This document shows positions 9,286 to 17,328 of a stretch of DNA of 42,236 bases, piece after piece (position 1 is the stretch's first letter; each line of letters opens with the position of its first letter). The notes beneath the pieces were generated by a model. It saw only the letters and a program-made list of their open reading frames with translations, was not told the origin of the DNA and searched no databases. The position numbers and the translations under genes are program-made. Source of the DNA: Anaerofilum sp. (GTDB taxonomy: Bacteria; Bacillota; Clostridia; Oscillospirales; Ruminococcaceae); contig JAHHUF010000004.1 in the NCBI GenBank assembly GCA_020024115.1, positions 1 through 42,236 on the forward strand, given 5' to 3'.

Positions 9286-9650
9286 ATACTGTCTACTGGA
9301 AATATGTGGATGTTCATAACAGGGCAAATCAATCATGAAATTGACAGATTTCGACCGTATGACTCACCTCTATGCCGCAATCCTGTATAGCAATAGCAAG
9401 TGAATCCGTATAATTTTAACTCTGAAATGTGGTCAAAATGTTCAAAAATTGAATGCCATTTATTTCCTGTATACACTATCTAGGCAAAAACATTTGTTTT
9501 GTTTTTTTAATTCCAATTTTTCCTTATACAATTTTGACGATTTGATTTGATTTTGAGTGCTATTTGTCACTATTATTGCTATTGAATCGTTTTTTACTTT
9601 AATATATAATTTTAACAGAGATATGTTATCAAATAGAAAGAGGTTTTCTC
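9286..9650. other. Intergenic region between recG and nrdA (365 bp)
   Basis: This AT-rich gap holds no credible ORF, tRNA or strong hairpin. It contains the nrdA promoter at its downstream end. I looked for NrdR boxes (palindromic, ACACTATAT-like): an isolated half-site-like ACACTATCTAG lies near 9474-9484, but no second copy at the expected spacing is visible, so NrdR control cannot be claimed. Confidence 0.6.
9582..9610 (+). promoter_or_regulatory. Sigma-A-type promoter of nrdAB
   Basis: TTGAAT (9582-9587), exactly 17 nt, then consensus TATAAT (9605-9610), about 40 bp upstream of the nrdA ATG. Confidence 0.75.
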
Positions 9651-12161
9651 ATGCAAATTATGAAACGAAGCGGTGAATCTGAAAAGTACAATGGAGAAAA
9701 AATTATCACCGCTATGGAAAAAGCATTTTTGGAGTTGGGGCAAACACCCGAACGAACCACACTGGAAAAACTGCTTTTTTCAGTTGAGCAACAGCTTCCC
9801 CCCTGCCCCACTGTGGAACAGGTGCAGGATTTGGCAGAACGAACCTTGATGGAACAGGGTTTTTTTGATGTTGCAAAGCGTTATATTTTATATCGTCAAA
9901 AACGCTCAGAACTGCGTGCGGTGCGTCACTCAATTTCTGATATGGTCGGCAATCCTTTGCTGGAAGAATGCTTGACTGAAATTCAGCAGGATTTTGACAA
10001 CAACCTGTATTCTCTGCAAACTTTGGGTGCAAAGTTTTTTTCTTTTGCAAAACCGGGTATGAGCCAAAAGGAACTGTTTGCTGCATTGACAAAAGCAGCT
10101 GTTGAACTGACCTGCCCAGAAGCACCAAAGTGGGAAATGATTGCTGCTCGTATTCTTTCTGCATCCTTCCATTCTGTTTTGAATACAGAGATGGAAAAGC
10201 GTCAAATCACCTGTCTATATGAGAAAATCCGCTGGCTTACTGATGAAAATTTGTATGGCAGCTATATTTTAGAGTGCTATTCTCCTGCCGAAATTGCACA
10301 AGCAGAGAGCTTTTTGGTGGCACAGCGTGACAATCTGTTCACCTATTCAGGATTGGATTTACTCTTGAAACGCTATGTCATTCATACACGAAACCATCTT
10401 GCAGTTGAAACTCCGCAGGAAATGTTTTTGGGCATTGCCCTGCATCTTGCCATCAACGAAATGGATGACCGCATGGGCTGGGTGAAAAAGTTTTATGATA
10501 TGCTCAGCCAGATGCAGGTGACAATGGCAACTCCAACCCTGTCCAACGCACGTAAGCCCTTTCACCAACTTTCCAGCTGTTTTATCGACACTGTTCCTGA
10601 CAGCTTGGATGGCATCTACCGCAGCATTGACAACTTTGCACAGGTGAGCAAATACGGCGGCGGCATGGGGCTTTATTTTGGCAAGGTGCGTGCCTGTGGC
10701 AGCAGTATCCGTGGCTTTGAAGGGGCAGCAGGTGGCATTATTCGGTGGATTAAACTGGTGAATGATACTGCGGTGGCAGTTGACCAGTTGGGTATGCGTC
10801 AAGGTGCGGTTGCCGTTTACCTAGATGTTTGGCACAAAGACCTGCCAGAGTTTTTGCAGCTGCGTACCAACAATGGTGATGACCGCATGAAGGCACATGA
10901 CATCTTCCCTGCGGTTTGTTTCCCTGATTTGTTCTGGAAACTGGCAAAAAAAAATCTGGACAACACTTGGCATCTGATGTGTCCACATCAGATTTTGTGT
11001 GTGAAAGGGTATTCTTTGGAGGATTTCTGGGGTGCAGAATGGGAACGCCGTTATCTTGACTGTGTAGCGGATAACCGCATCGAAAAACGCACTGTTTCCA
11101 TCAAAGATTTGGTGCGTCTGATTCTGAAAAGCTCGGTCGAAACTGGAACTCCCTTTATTTTCAACCGTGATATTGTGAACCGTGCAAACCCTAACCCCCA
11201 TTTGGGTATGATTTACTGTTCCAATCTTTGCACCGAAATTGCACAGAATATGGCGGAAATTCAGCATCTAAATACCGAAATTCGCACTGAGCACGGTGAT
11301 ACTGTTGTTGTAAACACCGTCAAACCAGGGGAATTTGTTGTTTGTAATCTTGCCAGCCTTTCTTTGGGAAATATTCCTGTTGAAAATTCGGCTGTTGTCT
11401 CTGATATTGTTGCTACGGCTGTTCGAGCATTGGATAATGTTATTGACTTGAATTTTTATCCTCTCCCTTACGCAAAACTGACCAATCGACGCTATCGCAG
11501 CATTGGTTTGGGTGTCAGCGGATACCATCATATGCTGGCAAAACAGGGTATTCGCTGGGAAAGCGAAGAACATCTGCAATTTGCGGATAAACTATTTGAA
11601 ACCATCAACTTTGCTGCCATTCAGGCCAGCTGTCAATTGGCAGAGCAAAAGGGTGCCTGCGACACCTTTGAAGGCAGTGAGTGGGAAAGTGGAGAATATT
11701 TCTCCAAGCGTGAGTATACCTCTCCTGAATGGAAAGAGCTTGCACAAAAGGTTGCAGAAAAAGGAATGCGCAATGCCTATCTTCTTGCCATTGCCCCCAC
11801 CAGCAGCACCAGTATTTTGGCAGGCACAACCGCCGGTATCGACCCCATCATGAAGCACTTTTTCCTTGAGGAGAAAAAAGGCAGTATGCTGCCCCGTGTT
11901 GCACCTGACCTTTCTCCAAAGACCTATTGGCTGTACAAAAATGCACATCTCATCGACCAAAGTTGGAGTATTCGTGCAGCCGGAGTGCGTCAGCGTCACA
12001 TTGACCAAGCACAAAGCATGAACTTGTACATCACCAACGAATACACCATGCGTGGTGTTCTGAATTTGTATTTGCAGGCATGGGAATGTGGTGTCAAAAC
12101 AATTTACTATATCCGCAGCCGTTCTTTGGAAGTGGAAGAATGTGAAAGCTGTTCTTCCTGA
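9651..12161 (+). CDS. nrdA: Class I ribonucleoside-diphosphate reductase, alpha subunit
   Basis: This 836-residue large subunit reduces ribonucleoside diphosphates to deoxyribonucleotides. Residues 1 to about 90 form an ATP-cone allosteric domain (MKRSGESEKYNGEKI), so overall activity should be dATP-inhibited. Catalytic landmarks are present: the SSCF cysteine (about 309), the NLCTE motif holding the thiyl cysteine and general-base Glu (about 525), CNLASL (about 564), the YYIRS tyrosine pair (about 818) and the C-terminal redox pair C831xxC834. ATG 9651 has a GAAAGAGG site 7 nt upstream. It is co-transcribed with nrdB 17 bp downstream. A class I, oxygen-requiring enzyme is notable in a probable anaerobe. 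Confidence 0.95.
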   Translation: MQIMKRSGESEKYNGEKIITAMEKAFLELGQTPERTTLEKLLFSVEQQLPPCPTVEQVQDLAERTLMEQGFFDVAKRYILYRQKRSELRAVRHSISDMVGNPLLEECLTEIQQDFDNNLYSLQTLGAKFFSFAKPGMSQKELFAALTKAAVELTCPEAPKWEMIAARILSASFHSVLNTEMEKRQITCLYEKIRWLTDENLYGSYILECYSPAEIAQAESFLVAQRDNLFTYSGLDLLLKRYVIHTRNHLAVETPQEMFLGIALHLAINEMDDRMGWVKKFYDMLSQMQVTMATPTLSNARKPFHQLSSCFIDTVPDSLDGIYRSIDNFAQVSKYGGGMGLYFGKVRACGSSIRGFEGAAGGIIRWIKLVNDTAVAVDQLGMRQGAVAVYLDVWHKDLPEFLQLRTNNGDDRMKAHDIFPAVCFPDLFWKLAKKNLDNTWHLMCPHQILCVKGYSLEDFWGAEWERRYLDCVADNRIEKRTVSIKDLVRLILKSSVETGTPFIFNRDIVNRANPNPHLGMIYCSNLCTEIAQNMAEIQHLNTEIRTEHGDTVVVNTVKPGEFVVCNLASLSLGNIPVENSAVVSDIVATAVRALDNVIDLNFYPLPYAKLTNRRYRSIGLGVSGYHHMLAKQGIRWESEEHLQFADKLFETINFAAIQASCQLAEQKGACDTFEGSEWESGEYFSKREYTSPEWKELAQKVAEKGMRNAYLLAIAPTSSTSILAGTTAGIDPIMKHFFLEEKKGSMLPRVAPDLSPKTYWLYKNAHLIDQSWSIRAAGVRQRHIDQAQSMNLYITNEYTMRGVLNLYLQAWECGVKTIYYIRSRSLEVEECESCSS

Positions 12162-12178
12162 TAGAAAGGATTCTTGAT

Positions 12179-13222
12179 ATGAGTGATTTAAAAAAGAAAC
12201 CGCTGTTTAACCCTCAAGGTGATACTGAGGTGCGACTGCGCAGAATGATTGGCGGCAATACCACCAATTTGAATGATTTTAACAATATGCGTTATCCTTG
12301 GGTGAGCGACTGGTATCGTCAGGCAATGAATAACTTCTGGATTCCGGAAGAAATCAACCTGAGCCAAGATGTCAAAGATTACCGCCGTCTTTCTGATGCA
12401 GAACGCACTGCATACGACAAAATTTTGAGCTTTTTGGTTTTTTTGGATTCCATTCAAACAGCAAATCTGCCCCACATTGGGGAGTACATCACTGCCAACG
12501 AAGTCAATCTTTGTCTTTCGATTCAGGCGTTTCAGGAGTGTGTACACAGCCAAAGTTACAGCTATATGCTGGACAGCATTTGCAGCCCCACAGAACGCAA
12601 CGACATTTTGTATCAGTGGCAGACAGATGAGCATTTGCTGAAAAGAAACACCTTTATTGGCAATTTGTACAACGAATTTCAGCTAAAAAAAGATGCACAA
12701 ACCTTGCTCAAAGTAATGATGGCAAACTATATTTTAGAAGGTGTCTATTTTTACAGTGGGTTTATGTTCTTCTACAACCTTGCCCGCAACGGCAAAATGC
12801 CCGGTTCTGCACAAGAAATCCGCTATATCAACCGTGATGAAAACACTCATCTCTGGTTGTTCCGCAAAATTTTGCTGGAAATGCAAAAGGAACAGCCTGA
12901 ACTTTTCAACCAAGAAAACATTCAAATGTTGAGAGAAATGCTGATTGAAGGTGTCAATCAGGAGATTGCATGGGGTTGTTATGTTATTGGGGACAGCATT
13001 CCCGGTCTGACCCAGCAGCTTGTCACTGATTACATCCGCTATCTGGGCAATTTGCGTTGGTCTGGGCTTGGCTATGGTAGTTTGTTTGAGGACAACCAGC
13101 AAGAACCTGCCGGCATGGAGTGGGTTGGACAATATTCCAATGCAAATATGGTAAAAACCGACTTTTTTGAAGCAAAAAGCACTGCTTATGCAAAAAGCAC
13201 CGCTTTGGTTGATGATTTATAA
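12179..13222 (+). CDS. nrdB: Class I ribonucleoside-diphosphate reductase, beta subunit
   Basis: This 347-residue radical-generating subunit pairs with NrdA. Ligands for the di-metal site are visible: Asp in FLDSIQTAN (about 89), Glu and His in FQECVHSQSYSY (about 120 and 123), Glu in ILEGVYF (about 188), and Glu and His in DENTHLW (about 221 and 224). The Tyr that follows ECVHSQS aligns with the E. coli Y122 radical site, which argues for a classical tyrosyl-radical enzyme rather than a Phe-type Ic protein. ATG 12179 has AGAAAGGA upstream. The transcript ends at the bidirectional hairpin 13367-13408. Confidence 0.95.
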   Translation: MSDLKKKPLFNPQGDTEVRLRRMIGGNTTNLNDFNNMRYPWVSDWYRQAMNNFWIPEEINLSQDVKDYRRLSDAERTAYDKILSFLVFLDSIQTANLPHIGEYITANEVNLCLSIQAFQECVHSQSYSYMLDSICSPTERNDILYQWQTDEHLLKRNTFIGNLYNEFQLKKDAQTLLKVMMANYILEGVYFYSGFMFFYNLARNGKMPGSAQEIRYINRDENTHLWLFRKILLEMQKEQPELFNQENIQMLREMLIEGVNQEIAWGCYVIGDSIPGLTQQLVTDYIRYLGNLRWSGLGYGSLFEDNQQEPAGMEWVGQYSNANMVKTDFFEAKSTAYAKSTALVDDL

Positions 13223-13281
13223 TTTGGGGCTTTGCCTCATGCCTCAAAAAGCTTTTGAAATAGGTTTTATTTGAAACTTTC

Positions 13282-13326
13282 AATAAAAATGCCCTCAGAG
13301 CAATGTTTACACTAGATAAGGAAGTA
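13282..13326 (+). repeat. Left arm of 45-bp inverted repeat flanking the Nudix gene
   Basis: Positions 13282-13299 and 13316-13326 are exactly complementary to 14023-14040 and 13996-14006. The 16-nt middle part is diverged but of equal length in both arms. The arm begins 60 bp after the nrdB stop. Confidence 0.8.
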
Positions 13327-13366
13327 ATATAGGAAAGACAAAAACTTTATAATCCAATACTGTAAT

Positions 13367-13408
13367 AAAAAACCGAGGAAGGTTCAAGCAAGAGCCATCC
13401 TCGGTTTT
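13367..13408. terminator. Bidirectional terminator between nrdB and the Nudix gene
   Basis: Complementary arms (about 13367-13380 and 13396-13408, core ACCGAGGA/TCCTCGGT) are flanked by an A run on one side and a T run on the other, so it can stop nrdAB transcription from the left and Nudix transcription from the right. Confidence 0.8.
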
Positions 13409-13469
13409 GTTACTAAAGGAATCATACATTACTGCGTTTTTTATTTTCCATGAGTCGACAATTCAGTTC

Positions 13470-13880
13470 CTACAGGGCAGTACGATTTGAGTCCCATTCC
13501 AGCTTTTTTATTGCTTCTTCGTAAGTTGTCCAGATATATTCAGTGTGCTCATGAGATAGTTTTATATCTTCTATACACTCAAAAGCAAATGTATGCTCAG
13601 GAATCACATAGGCGTCTTTATCCCAATTTTGACGATGCTTTGCGTGAATAACAGTAGCGGGAATGTAAGATAGACTTTTTAGTTCTACCCATTTTTTTGA
13701 TTTTACACCGCTTTCTTCAACAGCTTCTCGCTTTGCGGCTTCTAAGGGTGTTTCGCCATTCTCTCCTCCACCTGCGATAAATTGCCATTGATTATAATCA
13801 GCACGATGAAAAATACAGAATAATGGTGATTGATTAATGATCTTATATGGAATAATAAGTACTTGGAAGGGTGCTCTCAT
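13470..13880 (-). CDS. Nudix hydrolase
   Basis: This is a 136-residue single-domain Nudix hydrolase, which cleaves nucleoside diphosphates linked to another group. The full Nudix box (Gx5Ex7REUxEExGU) lies at residues 37-59, with the metal-binding REAVEE at 51-56. The closest functional group by appearance is dATP/NTP pyrophosphohydrolase-like, but the substrate cannot be fixed. The open frame extends to 13925, but ATG 13880 has GAGGTG 7 nt upstream. It lies alone within a 759-bp segment bounded by inverted repeats and looks richer in AGA/ATA-type codons and AT than its neighbours, which suggests insertion as a unit. Confidence 0.88.
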   Translation of the reverse strand: MRAPFQVLIIPYKIINQSPLFCIFHRADYNQWQFIAGGGENGETPLEAAKREAVEESGVKSKKWVELKSLSYIPATVIHAKHRQNWDKDAYVIPEHTFAFECIEDIKLSHEHTEYIWTTYEEAIKKLEWDSNRTAL

Positions 13881-13995
13881 TTCAATCACCTCTAATAAAT
13901 TTATCAGTATCAGTTTAGCAAGCATACCGTTTTTACTCCTGCGGAGATAAAACGGTACAATTCTTAGGTGCAGATCCTTAAGACCTTTTCAAAAA

Positions 13996-14040
13996 TACTT
14001 CCTTATGAGGCGTATTCAAATTTCTGAGGGCATTTTTATT
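13996..14040 (-). repeat. Right arm of 45-bp inverted repeat flanking the Nudix gene
   Basis: Inverted copy of 13282-13326 (29 exact outer/inner positions plus a diverged 16-nt centre). Its outer end overlaps the last two bases of the scfB stop codon. No target-site duplication is visible outside the arms. Confidence 0.8.
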
Positions 14041-15424
14041 ATTCACTTTTTGCCATGCCTGCCTGTGCAATCTGCATCATGATTGCACATTCAATACGCT
14101 TGCGGAACAACTGACAACCATAGTCATACACACCACGAATGCTGCCAGTTGCATGATAAGCGTTTGCTGCACAGCCACCGGAGCAATACAATCTTGCCCA
14201 GCAATCTTTGCAGTCAGGGCGAGCGTATGCGTTGCAGTGTTTAAACTCATCACGCATTTCGGTGTTGGTCACACCACGCCATACATCGCCCATGCTGTAC
14301 TTGGAGTCACCCACAAACTGATGACATGGGAACAGTTCACCCCATGGAGTAACAGCGAGATATTCTGTTCCGCTGCCACAGCCGGAGATTCTCTTGTAAA
14401 TGCAAGGGCCTCCCTGCAAGTCCAGCATATAGTGATAGAATGTGAAGCCGTTTCCTGCTTCTTTACGGCGAATCATTTCCTTTGCCAAAATTTCATACTG
14501 CTCAAACAGTTTTGGCAAGTCTTCTTCAGTCAAAGCGTATGGTTCATCCGGAGAGCTTACAACAGGCTCCATAGACAGCTCGGTAAAGCCCAAATCTGTT
14601 ATGTGGAAAATATCGTTGGTAAAATCAACATTTGCTTTGGTAAAGGTGCCACGGACATAATAGCCTTTGTTGCCACGGCTTTCTACCAGCTTTTGGAACT
14701 TGGGAACAATGATGTCATAGCTGCCCTTGTCATTTACAGTACGACGCAGGCGGTCATGGATTTCCTTGCGTCCGTCCAGACTCAAAACCACATTGTCCAT
14801 CTCTTTGTTGGCAAACTCAATCACCTCATCATCCAGCAAAACGCCGTTTGTGGTGAGGGTGAAACGGAATTTTTTGTTATGAATTTTTTCCTGCTCACGG
14901 CCGTATGCAACCAACTGTTTTACGACATCCCAGTTCATCAAAGGCTCGCCGCCAAAAAAGTCCACTTCCAAATTGCGACGGGTACCAGAATTTGCAATCA
15001 GAAAATCAAGTGCCTGCTTGCCTACTTCAAAACTCATCAAAGCACGGTCGCCCTGATATTTGCCCTGACTTGCAAAGCAATAATCACAGGTCAGGTTGCA
15101 GGTGTGAGCAACATGCATACACAACGCTTTGATGACAGTGCTGCGGTTTTTGAAATCAAATGCCATATGTTCGTATTTGTCAGGTGCAAACAGTTTGCCG
15201 ACTGCTTTCAGTTCCTCTACACTGTCCAACACCTCACGAATTTCCGCCTCGTTTACATCGGGCTTGTCAGCGTATTTTTCCAGCATTGCAGCAATAATTT
15301 CTTCTGCGGATACTGTTTCATACATTCCAATGATGTCATAAGCCAGTGAGTCAACCACATGAACCGAACCACTGTACACATCCAAGACGATGTTATATCC
15401 ATTGAGTTTATACTGATGTATCAT
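14039..15424 (-). CDS. scfB: Radical SAM SCIFF peptide maturase (thioether cross-linking)
   Basis: This 461-residue enzyme is the partner of the SCIFF peptide and installs Cys-to-Thr thioether cross-links (sactipeptide/ranthipeptide chemistry). It has an N-terminal peptide-recognition-like region (1-95), the radical SAM motif C109-x3-C113-x2-C116 in HTCNLTCDYC, the GGEP motif, and a C-terminal SPASM region rich in cysteines (GCGSG, FPCHQF, CKDCWARLYCSGGC, GCQLF) for auxiliary 4Fe-4S clusters. The frame opens at a GTG at 15502, but ATG 15424 has GGAG 9 nt upstream and gives the usual length. The precursor gene lies 156 bp upstream, with a terminator-like hairpin between them. Confidence 0.93.
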   Translation of the reverse strand: MIHQYKLNGYNIVLDVYSGSVHVVDSLAYDIIGMYETVSAEEIIAAMLEKYADKPDVNEAEIREVLDSVEELKAVGKLFAPDKYEHMAFDFKNRSTVIKALCMHVAHTCNLTCDYCFASQGKYQGDRALMSFEVGKQALDFLIANSGTRRNLEVDFFGGEPLMNWDVVKQLVAYGREQEKIHNKKFRFTLTTNGVLLDDEVIEFANKEMDNVVLSLDGRKEIHDRLRRTVNDKGSYDIIVPKFQKLVESRGNKGYYVRGTFTKANVDFTNDIFHITDLGFTELSMEPVVSSPDEPYALTEEDLPKLFEQYEILAKEMIRRKEAGNGFTFYHYMLDLQGGPCIYKRISGCGSGTEYLAVTPWGELFPCHQFVGDSKYSMGDVWRGVTNTEMRDEFKHCNAYARPDCKDCWARLYCSGGCAANAYHATGSIRGVYDYGCQLFRKRIECAIMMQIAQAGMAKSE

Positions 15425-15519
15425 AGGGGTTTTCTCCGTTTCTTTCTCCATTTTTCGCTTCAAATCTGTATCCAGTAAAGGCTTTTTTATGCTTGTATCC
15501 ACTTTGGAACAGAATACAG

Positions 15520-15562
15520 AAAAATCGCCGCTCGGTCATACAGTGTATGCCTGGGCAGCGAC
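15520..15562 (-). terminator. Terminator-like attenuator between SCIFF precursor and maturase
   Basis: On the minus strand an outer stem (15562-15553 with 15533-15524, about 10 pairs with two wobbles) encloses a CATAC/GTATG stem and is followed by TTTTT (15524-15520). It lies after scfA and before scfB, so partial termination would give more precursor mRNA than maturase mRNA. Confidence 0.7.
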
Positions 15563-15580
15563 TCTTCCGATTCAATCAAA

Positions 15581-15733
15581 TTACTTGCTCTCGCTGCACT
15601 TCTCGCACTGCTGGTTTGCAACACCGCAGGAAGTTTTGCATGCAGACTGGCAGGAAGTCTGGCATTCGCCGCAGCCACCGTTCTGAACAGTGTCAGCCAG
15701 GTTGCGGGTATCCAAAGTCTGGATTCGAGTCAT
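15581..15733 (-). CDS. scfA: SCIFF ranthipeptide precursor
   Basis: This 50-codon gene encodes the SCIFF (six cysteines in forty-five residues) precursor, a ribosomal peptide found across Clostridia. It starts MTRIQTLDTRNLADT and has the family core CQTSCQSACKTSC followed by GVANQQC. I count seven cysteines (21, 24, 28, 32, 36, 43, 46), one more than the family name implies, from extra Cys residues at 21 and 46 around the usual core. ATG 15733 has AAGGAGG 9 nt upstream. The adjacent scfB encodes its maturase. Mature SCIFF products have been proposed to act in signalling; no dedicated exporter gene is adjacent here. Confidence 0.93.
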   Translation of the reverse strand: MTRIQTLDTRNLADTVQNGGCGECQTSCQSACKTSCGVANQQCEKCSESK

Positions 15734-15822
15734 GGTTCACAGCCTCCTTGTTGGAAAGTTATACACAGCAGTCTGTGTATTTTGGGGTGATTGTGCCCCA
15801 TTCCAAAATTGGAATGATTCAT
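15730..15822 (-). CDS. Possible 30-residue leader ORF overlapping scfA
   Basis: This small open frame starts at ATG 15822 with AAGAGGTG 3 nt upstream and ends in a TGA that overlaps the scfA ATG as ATGA, the layout of translational coupling. The predicted peptide, rich in His early on (MNHSNFGMGHNHPKIH), matches nothing I recognise. Its DNA holds three small inverted repeats (ATTCCAA/TTGGAAT, GGGG/CCCC, ATACACAG/CTGTGTAT). scfA has its own good Shine-Dalgarno, so this may be a regulatory leader or chance. The nearest promoter guess would place the transcription start inside its Shine-Dalgarno, which weakens the case unless transcription comes from further upstream. Confidence 0.35.
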   Translation of the reverse strand: MNHSNFGMGHNHPKIHRLLCITFQQGGCEP

Positions 15823-15836
15823 AGTCACCTCTTTAT

Positions 15837-15865
15837 ATTGAAACATAATCTTAACATTCTGTCAA
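15837..15865 (-). promoter_or_regulatory. Possible promoter of scfAB
   Basis: On the minus strand, consensus TTGACA (15865-15860) overlaps the decarboxylase stop codon; 17 nt later comes TTCAAT (15842-15837), four of six matches to the -10. Confidence 0.5.
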
Positions 15866-17328
15866 TAGGATTTGCCACCCTCACCGCTGTTCGCTGTGTG
15901 CTGTACCACCCGAATTTTTTGCGGAACTGCATTACTTTCACTATACAATTCAACACCTTGTTCAAGCAATGTTGAAACTGTTTGCATCAGACTACCATTG
16001 ATTCGCTCTCCTGCTGCAATGAGCGGAACACCCGGGGGATACGCCCAAACATTTTCGGCACAAATCTGATTGTAGGCATCTGACAGCGGAATTTCTTTGG
16101 TGGGCATCCACCTTGCCTGATACAAAGGCATTGCAATGGGTGGCAGACAGACCTCCAGCAGCAATTGATATGGCTCTGTGTGCAGTTGCTTATCCAGTTG
16201 CAGCAAAGCATCTGCCAGCCGTTGCATCATTTCGTCGGTGTCTGACACAGAGGTCATCGCCAAAGCATAATCCCCCATCGCCATTTCCAGCTCGATGGAA
16301 TATTCTTCTCTCAAACGGTCTTTTAGCTGAGTGCCTGTAAGGTTGGTTGCTCGTGTGGAAAGAACCAGCTTTCCTTTGTCAAAGGCAAAAAAGCCGTTGT
16401 GATATTCCGGCTTGTCCTGTCCATACCCCAAAACACGCAGATGTTGCAAGGGTGCTATTTTGTCTGAAAAATGTTGCAGTCTTTGAGTATACTGTTCAAA
16501 CAAGGATTCTTTTTGCTGTTGCAACAGATTGATACAGCTTTCAATCCCACTCATCAGCAAATAGGAAGGACTGCTGGTTTGGAATATTGCCAGTTGTCTG
16601 CAAAATTCCTGCTCAGACACTAAATCCCCATTGAGGTGAGCAATGGCAGTCTGTGTGGGGCTGGGCAGGGTTTTGTGCAGGCTTTGAATAACAATATCTG
16701 CTCCTGCTTTCACTGCCCCTCCCCCAAACTCCGAGCAAAAGCCAAGATGTGCGCCATGTGCTTCATCCACCATCAAAGGAATGTTTCGTTTGTGGCAAAT
16801 ATCCGCAATAGATGCAACATCACTGATGACACCTTCATAGGTAGGGCTGGTAATCAGCACCAATGCAGTATCAGGATGTTGTTGCAATTGCTGCTCTACC
16901 TCGTATGGAGAAATCGATTGAGCAATTCCAAAGAAAGGGTCAAGAGGCGGCAAAAGATAAACGGGATGCAACTGCCGCAATTCCAGCCCATGATACACCG
17001 ATTTATGGCAACCTCGTGCCAACAGGATTTTATCCTGTGGCTTTGCAGCAGCACAAATTCCCGCAAGGATTCCCCCACTGGAACCATTCACCAGATAAAA
17101 AGAATGGTCAGCACCATACAGGATTGCTGCTTGCTTCATTGATTGTTTCAGCACACCTTCAGCGTGGTGCAGATTGTCAAATCCATTGATTTCGGTAATA
17201 TCCAGCTCTAAAGGCAAAACTCCACCCTCTACCGCCTGCCGTTTATGTCCCGGCATGTGCATGGGACAGGCATTGCTTTGGCTGTACTCTTGCAGCATTT
17301 GGGTCAAAGTCTTTTTATCGTTGTTCAA
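15862..17328 (-). CDS. Orn/Lys/Arg decarboxylase family PLP enzyme (SpeA/YaaO-like)
   Basis: This 488-residue protein belongs to the fold-type I PLP decarboxylases of the Gram-positive SpeA/YaaO type, which act on lysine, ornithine or arginine in polyamine synthesis. Seen motifs: MPGHKR near the N-terminus, GSSGG, the VDEAHGAHLGF Asp that contacts the pyridine nitrogen, and SLHKTL with the PLP lysine at about K219. Length matches the family. I choose TTG 17328, 9 nt after AAAGGTGG; this overlaps the rodA end by 14 nt, consistent with translational coupling. The next in-frame ATG (17298) has no ribosome site. Substrate specificity cannot be assigned. Confidence 0.85.
   Translation of the reverse strand: MNNDKKTLTQMLQEYSQSNACPMHMPGHKRQAVEGGVLPLELDITEINGFDNLHHAEGVLKQSMKQAAILYGADHSFYLVNGSSGGILAGICAAAKPQDKILLARGCHKSVYHGLELRQLHPVYLLPPLDPFFGIAQSISPYEVEQQLQQHPDTALVLITSPTYEGVISDVASIADICHKRNIPLMVDEAHGAHLGFCSEFGGGAVKAGADIVIQSLHKTLPSPTQTAIAHLNGDLVSEQEFCRQLAIFQTSSPSYLLMSGIESCINLLQQQKESLFEQYTQRLQHFSDKIAPLQHLRVLGYGQDKPEYHNGFFAFDKGKLVLSTRATNLTGTQLKDRLREEYSIELEMAMGDYALAMTSVSDTDEMMQRLADALLQLDKQLHTEPYQLLLEVCLPPIAMPLYQARWMPTKEIPLSDAYNQICAENVWAYPPGVPLIAAGERINGSLMQTVSTLLEQGVELYSESNAVPQKIRVVQHTANSGEGGKSY

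Noticed and set aside
9474..9484. Possible NrdR box upstream of nrdA
   Set aside because: Only one imperfect half-site is visible and no second box at the usual spacing.
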